Positions 9,437 to 18,335 of a stretch of 47,423 bases of DNA are shown piece by piece; positions within the stretch are counted from its first letter, which is position 1, and each line of letters begins with the position of its first letter. The stretch covers positions 1 through 47,423 of the forward strand of contig CANCLQ010000006.1 in assembly GCA_947378845.1 (NCBI GenBank), in the 5' to 3' direction. Source of the DNA: Opitutia bacterium (lineage in GTDB: Bacteria; Verrucomicrobiota; Verrucomicrobiia; Opitutales; UBA953). The notes under the pieces were generated by a model. The model saw only the letters and a program-made list of their open reading frames with translations. It ran no database searches and was not told the DNA's origin. Made by a program: the position numbers and the translations under genes.

Positions 9437-10521
9437 GTCGCATTCTTTTAGCCTGCGGCGGAACGGGTGGTCATATTGCGCCAGGCATTGCGCTCGCTCA
9501 GCGTCTCAAAGAAGAAGGGCACGAATCGCTTTTGATCGTGAGCCGAAAAATCGTCGATACTCAGATGACGGCAAAGTATGCGGGCCTGAATTTTATCGCC
9601 GGACGTGGTCGAGGCTTTGGTCCTGGATTAATTAATAAAATTCTTTTTCTACCATCACTTTTAGGTTCGATGTTTTCTGCCTGGGGTCAAGTGCGACGTT
9701 TTCGTCCCGATGCACTGGTATGCTTCGGCGGTTTCATGAGTTTAGCTCCGGCACTCGTTTGTAGATTAAAGGGTATACCGGTGTTGGTGCATGAAGCGAA
9801 TCGTCGTCCAGGTAAGGCTGTGCGTTTGATTGCGCGTTTCGCACAATCCATCCATTTACCTGCGGGCGTACGCATCGAGGGTTTAGCGGACAATCGTCAA
9901 CACGATGCGGGTTTTCCTATCCGCAAAGAGATTTTCTTATCCGCTCGGGAAGTTGCACGTAAGGCACTCAATTTTCCAGCAACTGGCAGGTTGATATTGG
10001 TCACCGGAGGAAGCCAAGGTGCCCACGTTTTAACGTATTGGGTTCAGTCAAATCTTTCTCAGTTCGCCAGCCGTGGAGTACATGTGCTTTGTTTAACTGG
10101 AGCAGGCGGGCGAGTGGGCGAGGTGCGAACTGAAAATTCAACCGTTCGCTTCGAAGAATTCTGTAACCAAATGGGTTCAGCCTATTCAGCGGCCGATTGT
10201 GCGATTACTCGCGCGGGTGCAGGGACGATTGCCGAATTAGCCAGCTGTCGTACGCCTGCTATTTTAATTCCTTATCCTTTGGCGGCTGATGACCATCAAA
10301 CTGCGAATGCACAGTCGGTAGCTTCACTCGGTGCGGCTGAATTATTGAAAGAAAGTTCTATCGCAGATCTGAGCGAAAAAGTTTTCGGTATTTTAAATGA
10401 CAACGCTCGTCTGGCCAGCATGCGTGATGCCTTAGCGATGATGGATGCGAGTAATCGTTGGGATGAGATGTATGTAGAGACCTTACAACTTGCCGCAGCG
10501 TACGCTGCTAAAAGAGTATGA
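9433..10521 (+). CDS. murG: UDP-GlcNAc: lipid I GlcNAc transferase
   Basis: 362 aa, GT-B fold of family GT28. The N-terminal glycine-rich loop GGTGGHIAPG (9-18) contacts lipid I phosphate. A second glycine-rich loop, GGSQGAHVL, starts the C-terminal half, and the UDP-GlcNAc binding segment RAGAGTIAELA with PYPLAADDHQ follows. It makes lipid II at the cytoplasmic face of the membrane. It overlaps ftsW and murC-murB by ATGA. Confidence 0.96.
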   Translation: MSRILLACGGTGGHIAPGIALAQRLKEEGHESLLIVSRKIVDTQMTAKYAGLNFIAGRGRGFGPGLINKILFLPSLLGSMFSAWGQVRRFRPDALVCFGGFMSLAPALVCRLKGIPVLVHEANRRPGKAVRLIARFAQSIHLPAGVRIEGLADNRQHDAGFPIRKEIFLSAREVARKALNFPATGRLILVTGGSQGAHVLTYWVQSNLSQFASRGVHVLCLTGAGGRVGEVRTENSTVRFEEFCNQMGSAYSAADCAITRAGAGTIAELASCRTPAILIPYPLAADDHQTANAQSVASLGAAELLKESSIADLSEKVFGILNDNARLASMRDALAMMDASNRWDEMYVETLQLAAAYAAKRV

Positions 10522-12800
10522 GTAGCGATTCTTCAGTCTGGATGCTGGGAGCGTGCGGCATGGGCGTTGGCCCTTTGGCTATATATTTAAAAGAAGAAGG
10601 CTTCGAAGTTTCAGGTTGGGATGACTCAACGGGTAGCCCGATGGAAAATCATTTAGCGAATGCGGAAATTCCCTTGCTGCGTGATCCCTGGGCGGCTGGC
10701 CGTAAGCCAACAATCATTGGTCGCTCAAGCGCCGTGAAGCCAGGTCACCCCGCATTAGATTTAGTAAATAAAAACGGCGGCCGACTCTTACGTCGCGGCG
10801 AATTATTGGCCGAGAGAGTTGCGAATAAACGCTTTGTGGCGGTTTGCGGAAGCCACGGCAAAACGACAACCTGCGGCTTGTTGGTATCCGCTCTCGCTTC
10901 AGCAGGCATTGATTTTGGTTATGTCTTAGGCGGATTATTCCGCGATCCACATTTTCCGCCCGCTCATGCCACAAAGGATTCGCCGTGGGTAGTTGCGGAA
11001 GTGGATGAGAGCGACGGAACCATCAGTCACTTTTCGCCCGATATTACCGTAGCAGTAAATTTAGACTGGGATCACCCGGACTATTATAAAGATGAGGCTG
11101 CCTTAGAAGCAGTGTTTCGTGCACTGTTCGAACGAACCCAGACGGCAGTAATTATTCCTAGCGGTAATACGCGTTTGGAGCGGTTGACGCAGGGGCTGAA
11201 GGCACGAGTGATTCGTGTTGGAGATCAAGGTGATTATACTGCCCAGTGCATACGTACGACTTCGCAGCACTCCTTGCTCAATCTGGGTGGACTATTTCCT
11301 GACATCTCTGTCGAAGTTCCTGTGACAGGTGCATTTAATCGTGCGAACGCGGTGATGGCATTGACGGTCGCGCATTTGATTACGGGTACAATCATTTCCG
11401 ACCCCTTGCAACGCTGGCGCGGTATCCGTCGCCGACAAGACGTACTCTTTGAGCGCAGGGGCTTACTAGTTTTCGCTGACTACGCTCATCACCCTACGGA
11501 AATAGCTGCACTGCTAAAATGGGTGCGTGAAACGCATCCAGGTAAATTAATTGTAGTTTTTCAGCCGCATCGTCACACACGAACACGTCAATACGCTGCA
11601 GAGTTCCGTCAGGCACTCTTAGTCGCTGATCATGCACTGGTATTGCCCGTTTATTCAGCTGGTGAGACAGCGCTTGAGGGCGGACACGCACAATCAGTGG
11701 TAGCCGATTCCAAGCTGAAGTTAATTGAGAATCGAAATGAGTTACCGGCACAACTGAAGTCACTGGTCGATGGACACGATGCGGTCGTCGCATTTGTGGG
11801 GGCTGGTGACATTGAGCGCGATGCAGAAAATTATGCGTTGTTGTTACGTCGCGAAGGCTTGCCTGCGTTGACCCAAGATTTGGGCGAATGGGTTGCTGGA
11901 AAAATCTCAGTGAGTACAATTTTAAAAGCTAATGAACCATTAGCGAAGCACACGACATTGGGCGTGGGCGGCGTGGCTCGCTGGTATGCTGAGCCCGTTT
12001 CGGTGGCTGATATTAAAACCCTTTTACAAGCTGCAGGAGAACTGGGCTTACCTTATTTTGTTATTGGCCGCGGCTCTAATCTATGGGTGCCCGACGAGGG
12101 TTATGATGGATTAATTATACACCTGGCTTCGGAAACGTGGGGTAGTATTAAGTTGGAATCTGATAACCGTATCCGTGTGGGCGGTGGCGTCCGCTTGAAG
12201 GAGCTTTGTGGCATTGCCGCGCGCGAAGGCCTGCAAGGCTTTGAATTTTTAGAAGGCATTCCTGGAACCATTGGCGGCTCATTACGAATGAATGCCGGTG
12301 CGATGGACTCTTGGATTTTTGATTTAGTTGAATCGATTGAATGGATCACGCCGATGGGAGTCGTGCGAACTGCGAAGCGCGATTGCTTCGACGCACTATA
12401 CCGCGATTGCCCGCAGTTGCATGGTGCGGTGATTTTATCGGCGGTCCTAAAAGCAAAAGGTAAGGCAAATCCGGAAGTCATTCGGCAGACGATGGAAACT
12501 TACAGTCAGCAACGTCGAGCAAGTCAGCCACGCGATCCGAGCGCTGGTTGTGTTTTCCGTAATCCCGAATCATCACATGCTGGGCGCTTAATCGATCAGA
12601 GCGGCCTGAAGGGTGTTCATGTCGGGTCTGCAATGGTTTCGCCCGTACACGCTAATTTTATTATAAACAAAGGCGACGCGAAGGCTGCGGACATCTTAGG
12701 TTTGATGCGCGAGGTGCGTCGTCAGGTGCAGCAAAAACAAGGACATGTTTTACAGCCTGAAATCATTGCCTTGGGCCGTGAATGGAAGGACCTACTATGA
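10518..12800 (+). CDS. murC-murB: Fused UDP-MurNAc-L-alanine ligase / UDP-GlcNAc-enolpyruvate reductase
   Basis: 760 aa in one uninterrupted frame. Residues 1-450 are MurC: ACGMGVGPLA near the N-terminus, P-loop GSHGKTT (111-117), EVDESDG (161-167), and the DYAHHPTEI and HRHTRT segments. Residues about 465-760 are MurB, an FAD-binding reductase: HTTLGVGG, GRGSNL, EGIPGTIGGSLRMNAGA (579-595), SAGCVFRNP (675-683) and LQPEI (about 745-749). MurB occupies the C-terminal half. It appears to be of the type lacking the E. coli extra loop, and Cys678 replaces the Ser that usually donates the proton. Joining two consecutive steps (MurB makes UDP-MurNAc, MurC adds L-Ala) in one chain allows direct product transfer, by inference. 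Confidence 0.95.
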   Translation: MSSDSSVWMLGACGMGVGPLAIYLKEEGFEVSGWDDSTGSPMENHLANAEIPLLRDPWAAGRKPTIIGRSSAVKPGHPALDLVNKNGGRLLRRGELLAERVANKRFVAVCGSHGKTTTCGLLVSALASAGIDFGYVLGGLFRDPHFPPAHATKDSPWVVAEVDESDGTISHFSPDITVAVNLDWDHPDYYKDEAALEAVFRALFERTQTAVIIPSGNTRLERLTQGLKARVIRVGDQGDYTAQCIRTTSQHSLLNLGGLFPDISVEVPVTGAFNRANAVMALTVAHLITGTIISDPLQRWRGIRRRQDVLFERRGLLVFADYAHHPTEIAALLKWVRETHPGKLIVVFQPHRHTRTRQYAAEFRQALLVADHALVLPVYSAGETALEGGHAQSVVADSKLKLIENRNELPAQLKSLVDGHDAVVAFVGAGDIERDAENYALLLRREGLPALTQDLGEWVAGKISVSTILKANEPLAKHTTLGVGGVARWYAEPVSVADIKTLLQAAGELGLPYFVIGRGSNLWVPDEGYDGLIIHLASETWGSIKLESDNRIRVGGGVRLKELCGIAAREGLQGFEFLEGIPGTIGGSLRMNAGAMDSWIFDLVESIEWITPMGVVRTAKRDCFDALYRDCPQLHGAVILSAVLKAKGKANPEVIRQTMETYSQQRRASQPRDPSAGCVFRNPESSHAGRLIDQSGLKGVHVGSAMVSPVHANFIINKGDAKAADILGLMREVRRQVQQKQGHVLQPEIIALGREWKDLL

Positions 12801-13720
12801 AATTTGATCCCAAAATAGTCGTGCTTTGCGGTGCGATCTCGGCCGAACGCGAGGTCTCTATTCGTTCTGGCAGGGCAGTGGCTAATGCTTTGCCTGGTGC
12901 GCAGCTCGTCGAGCTGGATGAAAATAGTTTACCCGAATGGCTTAACGCGAGTGAGCATGTCGTATTTCCTGTCATTCACGGCGATTATGGTGAAGACGGT
13001 CAGGTGCAGATGGAACTCGAGGCACGCGGTATCGCGTATGCTGGCTGCGATGCAACGGCGAGTCGCCTTTGCATTGATAAGGTGGCGACCAAGAAAATTA
13101 TGCGTTCCGCAGGCGTCCCCGCGATTCCTGAAGTCGCGTTTTCTGGTGACGCAAAGCCCGGTGCCCGTGAGCTCACCCAAAGCTTAGGCGAGAGCTTGAT
13201 TATCAAGCCAGCCGACAAGGGGAGCAGCGTTGGATTATATGTTTTGAATGGTTTAGCCGAAGTAGAGGCTGCACTTAAGAAGCTTTCCGTTGATGGACAG
13301 TGGATGGCTGAGCGACGTTTGGTCGGGCGTGAAATGTCGATTGGCATATTAGGAGGCAAAGCCCTAGGAATTGTTGAAATCGTCCCAAAACAAGGGGTTT
13401 ACGACTATCAGACGAAGTACACGAAGGGTTCATCGGAGTACCTTTTCCCAGCACCGATTACACCCGAATGCGCGCGCAGGATTCAAGCCGCCGCCGAGAA
13501 GCTCTTCGCATCTACAGGATGTCGGGACTTTGCGCGGGCTGACCTATTTCTTGAACCCAATGGTGATTTCTACTTTCTTGAGATTAATACGATGCCTGGA
13601 ATGACCGAAACCAGTTTAATGCCTAAAAGTGCCTCGTGTCTTGGTCTGAGTTTCACAACGCTCGTCGACAAAATGATTGGGCCAGCCTTAATTCGTGCCC
13701 GACAGGGTCACGCCTCGTAA
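12797..13720 (+). CDS. ddl: D-alanine: D-alanine ligase
   Basis: 307 aa from ATG 12797, preferred over ATG 12782 because it forms the ATGA overlap with murC-murB. It has an ATP-grasp fold: GAISAEREVS (12-21), HGDYGEDG (61-68), the Lys-rich ATP-binding loop KPADKGSSVGLY, and the C-terminal NTMPGMTETSLMP segment. It supplies D-Ala-D-Ala for MurF. A 1-nt gap separates it from ftsQ. Confidence 0.95.
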   Translation: MKFDPKIVVLCGAISAEREVSIRSGRAVANALPGAQLVELDENSLPEWLNASEHVVFPVIHGDYGEDGQVQMELEARGIAYAGCDATASRLCIDKVATKKIMRSAGVPAIPEVAFSGDAKPGARELTQSLGESLIIKPADKGSSVGLYVLNGLAEVEAALKKLSVDGQWMAERRLVGREMSIGILGGKALGIVEIVPKQGVYDYQTKYTKGSSEYLFPAPITPECARRIQAAAEKLFASTGCRDFARADLFLEPNGDFYFLEINTMPGMTETSLMPKSASCLGLSFTTLVDKMIGPALIRARQGHAS

Positions 13721-13721
13721 A

Positions 13722-14696
13722 ATGAATTTCCTGCAACGCATCATCCAACTCTTTTCGCAACGTCGCGAAGTTTTTAAAGGGCCTGATAATCGGGAATGGC
13801 AAAAGCTGATTCAGCAAAATGTACGTCGTGTGCCGACGGATGAGTTGGGGCGTCGTCGCGCGGCCCGTTCGCGTCTCCCAGTCTTTTTCGCGAGTCTGTT
13901 TTTTGTTACGCTTGTCGGAATTATTTGGTTCTCGATTGATGAGGAAAGCACATCGAGCGCTAAGCCTACACTGCGATATAAAACAGATGGCTTTATGACG
14001 GTTGCAGCTGTCCAAAAAACCGTAATGCAAGGCGTGGATGGTGCAGGCAAAGACGTGGCCACTATTAAGAAAGACCTGGAAGTGGATCCGCAGGTCCTGA
14101 GTGCGTCGGTCCGTCGGTTGAGCGATGGCACTTTAGATATTAATTTAAAGGAGAGGGTAGCGATTGGACGTGTGGCCTTGATTGCAGCATCGGGCCCAAT
14201 GGTGGTGCGACTGGTCAGCCCGGAAGGAACTTTATTTTCTGGTACGGGTTACCCTGAGCAATCCATCCGCTACTTGCCCGAGATTGTAGATTTTAGAACG
14301 ACAGGTGCCGGCGAAAAAATTTCCATTGAAGGAATTGAAATCGTCGGACCTTTCCTCTTGGAAGCTCGGAGTAATTACGAGCGTCTCTACAAGCAGTGGG
14401 CAGCTGTTTCGATGCGTGATTGTTTTAACGCTCAAGAAGATGCGCCTGGTTCAAACCTACGCGTGATTGTGAGTCCGCGTTCGCAGCCAGCGGATCGTCC
14501 AGCGCTCGCGACAATTGTTTTTTCTACCGCTAATTGGCGCAATGAACTTCTGATTTTATCACGCATGGACTTGGACGGACTCTTACGCCGGCCTGGTTTA
14601 ACAGCCAACTCCTACATGCTTAAACTCTCTATCCAGAATCGAACCTCTGGACGACCCACACCCGAACCTCGCCTCGTGCCTACCTACTCCCGATGA
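13722..14696 (+). CDS. ftsQ: FtsQ-like division protein
   Basis: 324 aa from ATG 13722 (an in-frame GTG at 13695 would overlap ddl by 26 nt and is less likely). There is a cytoplasmic arginine-rich N-terminus of about 52 residues, one membrane segment at about 53-75, and an external part that begins with a POTRA-like unit (VAAVQKTVMQ... DPQVLSASVRRLSDGTLDINLKERVAIGRV). The 'VxRxxxxTLxIxLxER' pattern is what FtsQ/DivIB POTRA domains show. Overall similarity to known FtsQ is low; the call relies on topology, this pattern and the location between ddl and ftsA. Its stop overlaps the ftsA start. Confidence 0.8.
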   Translation: MNFLQRIIQLFSQRREVFKGPDNREWQKLIQQNVRRVPTDELGRRRAARSRLPVFFASLFFVTLVGIIWFSIDEESTSSAKPTLRYKTDGFMTVAAVQKTVMQGVDGAGKDVATIKKDLEVDPQVLSASVRRLSDGTLDINLKERVAIGRVALIAASGPMVVRLVSPEGTLFSGTGYPEQSIRYLPEIVDFRTTGAGEKISIEGIEIVGPFLLEARSNYERLYKQWAAVSMRDCFNAQEDAPGSNLRVIVSPRSQPADRPALATIVFSTANWRNELLILSRMDLDGLLRRPGLTANSYMLKLSIQNRTSGRPTPEPRLVPTYSR

Positions 14697-15928
14697 AAAA
14701 GAAACCACTGCCAGCGCTGATAACGGTGATTGATATTGGGACGCACAAGACCGTCGCTCTGGTGGGACAAGTAATCAATGGTAAGGCACGCATGCTTAGC
14801 TTTAGTGAGCGTCGTACGGATGGCGTGGTGAAGGGAACTGTTGTCGACTTGGATAAATTGCATGCGAGCGTTCACGAAGTCGTAAATGATTTAGAGCGCG
14901 TCACGCAGCGTGCGGTTCACGAAATATATTTATCGATTGCTGGACCTTCCGTCGAAGGCGAACGCGTGAAAGGTTTTGTCGCGGTGCCTGCACACGATGG
15001 CAAAGTGACGCCGAGAGATTTAGCTGAGGCGATTGCATCGGCGAAGCGTTTAGAGCCGCCCCAAGGGCGCATGACCATGCTTTACATGCGACAGCCCACG
15101 TTGCTGGATGGCCGTGCGGTTGCGAATCCTGTTGGACTTCAAGGTAAGCGTCTCGAAGTGAATTTCTGGCGGATCACTATGGAGGAGGGCAATGTGCGCT
15201 TCCGAGTTTCGATGGTGAACGGCATGAGCATGCATGTGCGTGAATTTATTCTCGCTTCACATGCGGCTGCTTGTGCGGTCGTCAATGATACCGAACGTCA
15301 GGGCGGAGTTATGGTAATTGATGTGGGTGCCGGTACGACCGATTGGATTTTGTATTATAAAGGACACATTCTTTGTGCAGGCTCGATTCCGGTCGGCGGC
15401 GAGCACGTGACGAATGACTTAAGCGTCGCATTGCGCATCAGTCGCGACACGGCCGAGGATTTAAAATTACGTTTTGCGTCGGCCCTGCATCGTCCGACGG
15501 ACTTAAATCAGACCATTTGGAAGGACGGCAATCAAGGCGTCGGCGATCAGCAGTTTAACCGCGGCACGATTACGCAAGTCACCTCGCTACGCTTCCAGGA
15601 AATCATTGAATTCGTGCGAAAAGATGTGGTGCGAAACCTCGAACAGATTTTCCCAGGGCATGCTGTTAAGTTTGACCAAAATTTCCTGCCCTCAGGTGCA
15701 ATCTTGACGGGTGGCACGGCCAACTTAGCGGATGCAGTGGAAGCGACGCAGACCGTGTTGGGTCTGCCGGCACGTATTGGTCAGACACAATTTGATACGG
15801 AGGCACTTCGTAAGCCTGAGTATGCAGGTGTTGTCGGCATGATGGTTGCTGCTATTGAAGACGCTCCACCGGTGGTGCGTCGTCCGCGTGGCACATTCGA
15901 TTGGCTGCGTGATTTATTCCGCTTCTAA
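14693..15928 (+). CDS. ftsA: Cell division ATPase FtsA
   Basis: 411 aa, actin fold. Phosphate-binding loops are visible: VIDIGTHKTVALVG near the N-terminus, VIDVGAGTTDWILY in the second half, and ILTGGTANLADAVE near 340. The 1C subdomain follows the first loop, as in FtsA and unlike MreB. The C-terminus ends in TFDWLRDLFRF, an amphipathic helix of the kind that anchors FtsA to the membrane. FtsA tethers FtsZ filaments; the FtsZ encoded 1 nt downstream retains the peptide that FtsA binds. Confidence 0.94.
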   Translation: MKKKPLPALITVIDIGTHKTVALVGQVINGKARMLSFSERRTDGVVKGTVVDLDKLHASVHEVVNDLERVTQRAVHEIYLSIAGPSVEGERVKGFVAVPAHDGKVTPRDLAEAIASAKRLEPPQGRMTMLYMRQPTLLDGRAVANPVGLQGKRLEVNFWRITMEEGNVRFRVSMVNGMSMHVREFILASHAAACAVVNDTERQGGVMVIDVGAGTTDWILYYKGHILCAGSIPVGGEHVTNDLSVALRISRDTAEDLKLRFASALHRPTDLNQTIWKDGNQGVGDQQFNRGTITQVTSLRFQEIIEFVRKDVVRNLEQIFPGHAVKFDQNFLPSGAILTGGTANLADAVEATQTVLGLPARIGQTQFDTEALRKPEYAGVVGMMVAAIEDAPPVVRRPRGTFDWLRDLFRF

Positions 15929-15929
15929 A

Positions 15930-17069
15930 ATGTCCAATCCCGCCCCCATATTATTAGTCGGACTGGGTGGAGCTGGTTGCTCCATTGTGGGTCGTTTGGC
16001 GCCGGCATTGCCGCAAGAAGTGAAGGTCGCATTAATTGATACGGACGCCACCACGTTGCAAAATTTAGAGAATGCAGAGGTGCTGCAGATTGGTCGCGCA
16101 CTTACGCGTGGTATGGGTACGGGCGGTGAGCCTGCAGTTGGTTTGACTGCGCTTGAGGCCGATGAGCCACAGTTACGAAGAATTTTAAATGCTTACCCGC
16201 TTGTTGTCTTAGTCGCAGGTTTAGGTGGTGGCACCGCAGGTGGTGCAGCTGCATCATTTGCCGCGATGGCGACGGAAGCAGGTGCGACCGTTCTAGCATT
16301 CGCCACTATTCCTTTTTCGCATGAGGGTGAACGTCGCAAGCGACAAGCCAGCGAGGCACTGACAAAACTCGCAGCCAAAGCACACGGCTTAGTGGTCGTG
16401 GAAAACGATTTATTATTAATGCAAGTTCCAGCTGATGCACCGCTATCGGCCTCGTTTGCGGCGGCCGATGAATGGGTCGCTGGATCGATTCGTGCATTAG
16501 CGAGTGCGTTTATGCCTGGTGCATTGGTGCCAGTGGATTCTGCTTCGGTGCGCTCAATCTTGTCGCAAGTCGGCTCGCCGACGCTCTTTACTTGTGGCCA
16601 CGGTGAAGGTCCAGATGCAGCTAAACTAGCTGCAAGGGCCGCTTGTGAGTCATCCTTATCTTACGGCTTAGGAACGACTGCGAAAGTCGGTTCGCTCTTC
16701 GTGCACGTGGCTGGTGGCGAAAAACTTTCAGCGACCGAGGCCTTTGAGGTAGTGAATATGGTGCGTGCGAAATTCGGTGGTGAAGTAACGACGCTTGTTG
16801 GTGCACGAATTAAACCCGAGCTGGGCGATCGCGTAGAAGTTGCAGTTTTGGGCGCGTCCTTACCGCCTCCGCCTAAGCCGAAGCCCAAGGGTAAGGCTGG
16901 CAAAGGCGGGAAGGTCGTGGACGACCAGCAGCAGATCTTTGGTTTTGCGACTGAGGAGTCGATTCGACGCGGTTTGTTTGGAAGTACGCCTTTCACCTTT
17001 ATTGACGGCGCGGATGTCGATGTGCCTACCTATATTAGGAAGTCGATCCGACTCGCCACGGGCCCTTGA
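15930..17069 (+). CDS. ftsZ: Divergent FtsZ with altered GTPase motifs
   Basis: 379 aa from ATG 15930; an upstream in-frame start at 15846 lies in ftsA. Aligned by eye with E. coli FtsZ: GLGGAGCSIV (11-20) for GVGGGGGNAV, RGMGTGGEPAVG near 60-71, tubulin signature GLGGGTAGGAA (97-107) in place of GMGGGTGTGAA, and T7 loop PVDSASV (201-207) in place of NVDFADV. The first loop residue is Pro instead of Asn, and the catalytic Asp (E. coli D212) is Ser206; only Asp203 remains. The linker is short and rich in Pro, Lys and Gly (311-330). The C-terminal peptide DVPTYIRKS matches the FtsA-binding DIPAFLRKQ. It probably polymerises, but GTP hydrolysis is likely weak or absent. Position and C-terminal peptide make the FtsZ identity firm. 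Confidence 0.9.
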   Translation: MSNPAPILLVGLGGAGCSIVGRLAPALPQEVKVALIDTDATTLQNLENAEVLQIGRALTRGMGTGGEPAVGLTALEADEPQLRRILNAYPLVVLVAGLGGGTAGGAAASFAAMATEAGATVLAFATIPFSHEGERRKRQASEALTKLAAKAHGLVVVENDLLLMQVPADAPLSASFAAADEWVAGSIRALASAFMPGALVPVDSASVRSILSQVGSPTLFTCGHGEGPDAAKLAARAACESSLSYGLGTTAKVGSLFVHVAGGEKLSATEAFEVVNMVRAKFGGEVTTLVGARIKPELGDRVEVAVLGASLPPPPKPKPKGKAGKGGKVVDDQQQIFGFATEESIRRGLFGSTPFTFIDGADVDVPTYIRKSIRLATGP

Positions 17070-17117
17070 TTTACGCTTCCCGGTTGCACACTTTAGTCTC
17101 CCTTCTACGTTACGGAC

Positions 17118-18335
17118 ATGGCTCTTAATGTTGCCCAGCTGCGAAAAGACTTTCCGATTCTGAATCGGACAGTGCATGGGCGTCCGTTAGTTTATTTGGA
17201 TAATGCGGCGACCTCACAAAAGCCAAAAATCGTAATCGATGCGCTGACTCATTATTATTCGCAGACGAATGCTAACGTGCACCGCGGTGTACACCAATTG
17301 AGCGAGCAAGCCACGGTTGCCTTTGAGCAGGCTCGTGAGGTGGTGGCAGAATTTTTAGGATTAAAAGAATCCCGTGGCTGTATTTTTGTACGCGGTGCAA
17401 CGGAGGCGATTAATTTAGTGGCCGATACATGGGGTCGCACACATTTAAAAGCCGGTGATGAAATCATTCTGACAGCCCTCGAGCACCATGCGAATATCGT
17501 GCCATGGCAGATTGTGGCCGAACGAACAGGTGCTAAAATATTAGTGGTGCCTGTGACCGCGAAAGGTGAATTGGATTTAGAAACTTATAAAAAACTTTTA
17601 TCGGCTAAGACTAAGCTCGTTGCGTTGTCGCATGTTTCGAATGCGCTCGGAACGATTAATCCCGTGGCGCAAATGACGAAGCTGGCGAAGTCGGTCGGAG
17701 CCACTGTCTTGATCGATGGCTGCCAGGCGGCGGCACACTTTAGGGTCGATGTAAAAGCCTTAGGTTGCGACTTTTACTGTTTCTCGGGCCACAAAACATT
17801 GGGTCCAACGGGCATCGGTGTTTTGTGGGGTCGCCCTGAATTACTCGATACATTGCCGCCTTATCAGTCGGGCGGGGATATGATTCGTAAAGTTGATTTC
17901 GATGGTACGACATTTCGCGAAGCACCCGAACGCTTTGAAGCGGGCACGCCGGATATTGCGGGTGCGATTGGCTTAGCCGTCGCCTTGAAATACTTCATGC
18001 CGATCAGCGATGTGGCCCATGCGCATGAACAAAAACTTTTGGCCCATGCCACGGAGCGTCTGCGTGCAATTAAAGGCCTAAGAATTGTTGGTGAAGCCGC
18101 AGATAAGGTTTCAATTATTTCTTTCTTAATCGAGGGCAGTCACCCGCATGATATCGGTACTATTTTGGATGCAGACGGGATTGCGATTCGGACAGGGCAC
18201 CATTGCTGCATGCCATTGATGAAGCACCTGGGTATCCCTGGCACGGCGCGGGCTTCTTTTGCATTTTATAATACTTTGGAAGAAGTGGATCAGTTAGCGG
18301 TTTCGTTAGAACGCATTCAGAAGATGATGGCTTAA
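17118..18335 (+). CDS. sufS: Cysteine desulfurase, SufS/CsdA type
   Basis: 405 aa, class V aminotransferase fold. The PLP lysine is Lys226 in FSGHKTLGPTGIGVLWG, and the catalytic cysteine is in RTGHHCCMP (Cys363, with an unusual second Cys364 following it where Ala is common). A histidine pair EHHANIVPW (about 122-130) supports the type II (SufS) group. It releases sulfur from cysteine for Fe-S cluster assembly. No sufBCD or sufU genes are nearby; it lies 48 nt after ftsZ, so it may be co-transcribed with the division genes. Its TAA stop shares the TTAA at 18332-18335 with the opposing gene. Confidence 0.92.
   Translation: MALNVAQLRKDFPILNRTVHGRPLVYLDNAATSQKPKIVIDALTHYYSQTNANVHRGVHQLSEQATVAFEQAREVVAEFLGLKESRGCIFVRGATEAINLVADTWGRTHLKAGDEIILTALEHHANIVPWQIVAERTGAKILVVPVTAKGELDLETYKKLLSAKTKLVALSHVSNALGTINPVAQMTKLAKSVGATVLIDGCQAAAHFRVDVKALGCDFYCFSGHKTLGPTGIGVLWGRPELLDTLPPYQSGGDMIRKVDFDGTTFREAPERFEAGTPDIAGAIGLAVALKYFMPISDVAHAHEQKLLAHATERLRAIKGLRIVGEAADKVSIISFLIEGSHPHDIGTILDADGIAIRTGHHCCMPLMKHLGIPGTARASFAFYNTLEEVDQLAVSLERIQKMMA

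Noticed and set aside
14693..15928. MreB or other actin homologue instead of FtsA
   Set aside because: The 1C subdomain insertion and C-terminal amphipathic helix, along with position before ftsZ, fit FtsA.
15930..17069. Bacterial tubulin (BtubA/B) or TubZ instead of FtsZ
   Set aside because: Length, N-terminal motifs and the DVPTYIRKS tail match FtsZ; BtubA/B have eukaryotic-type tubulin features not seen here.
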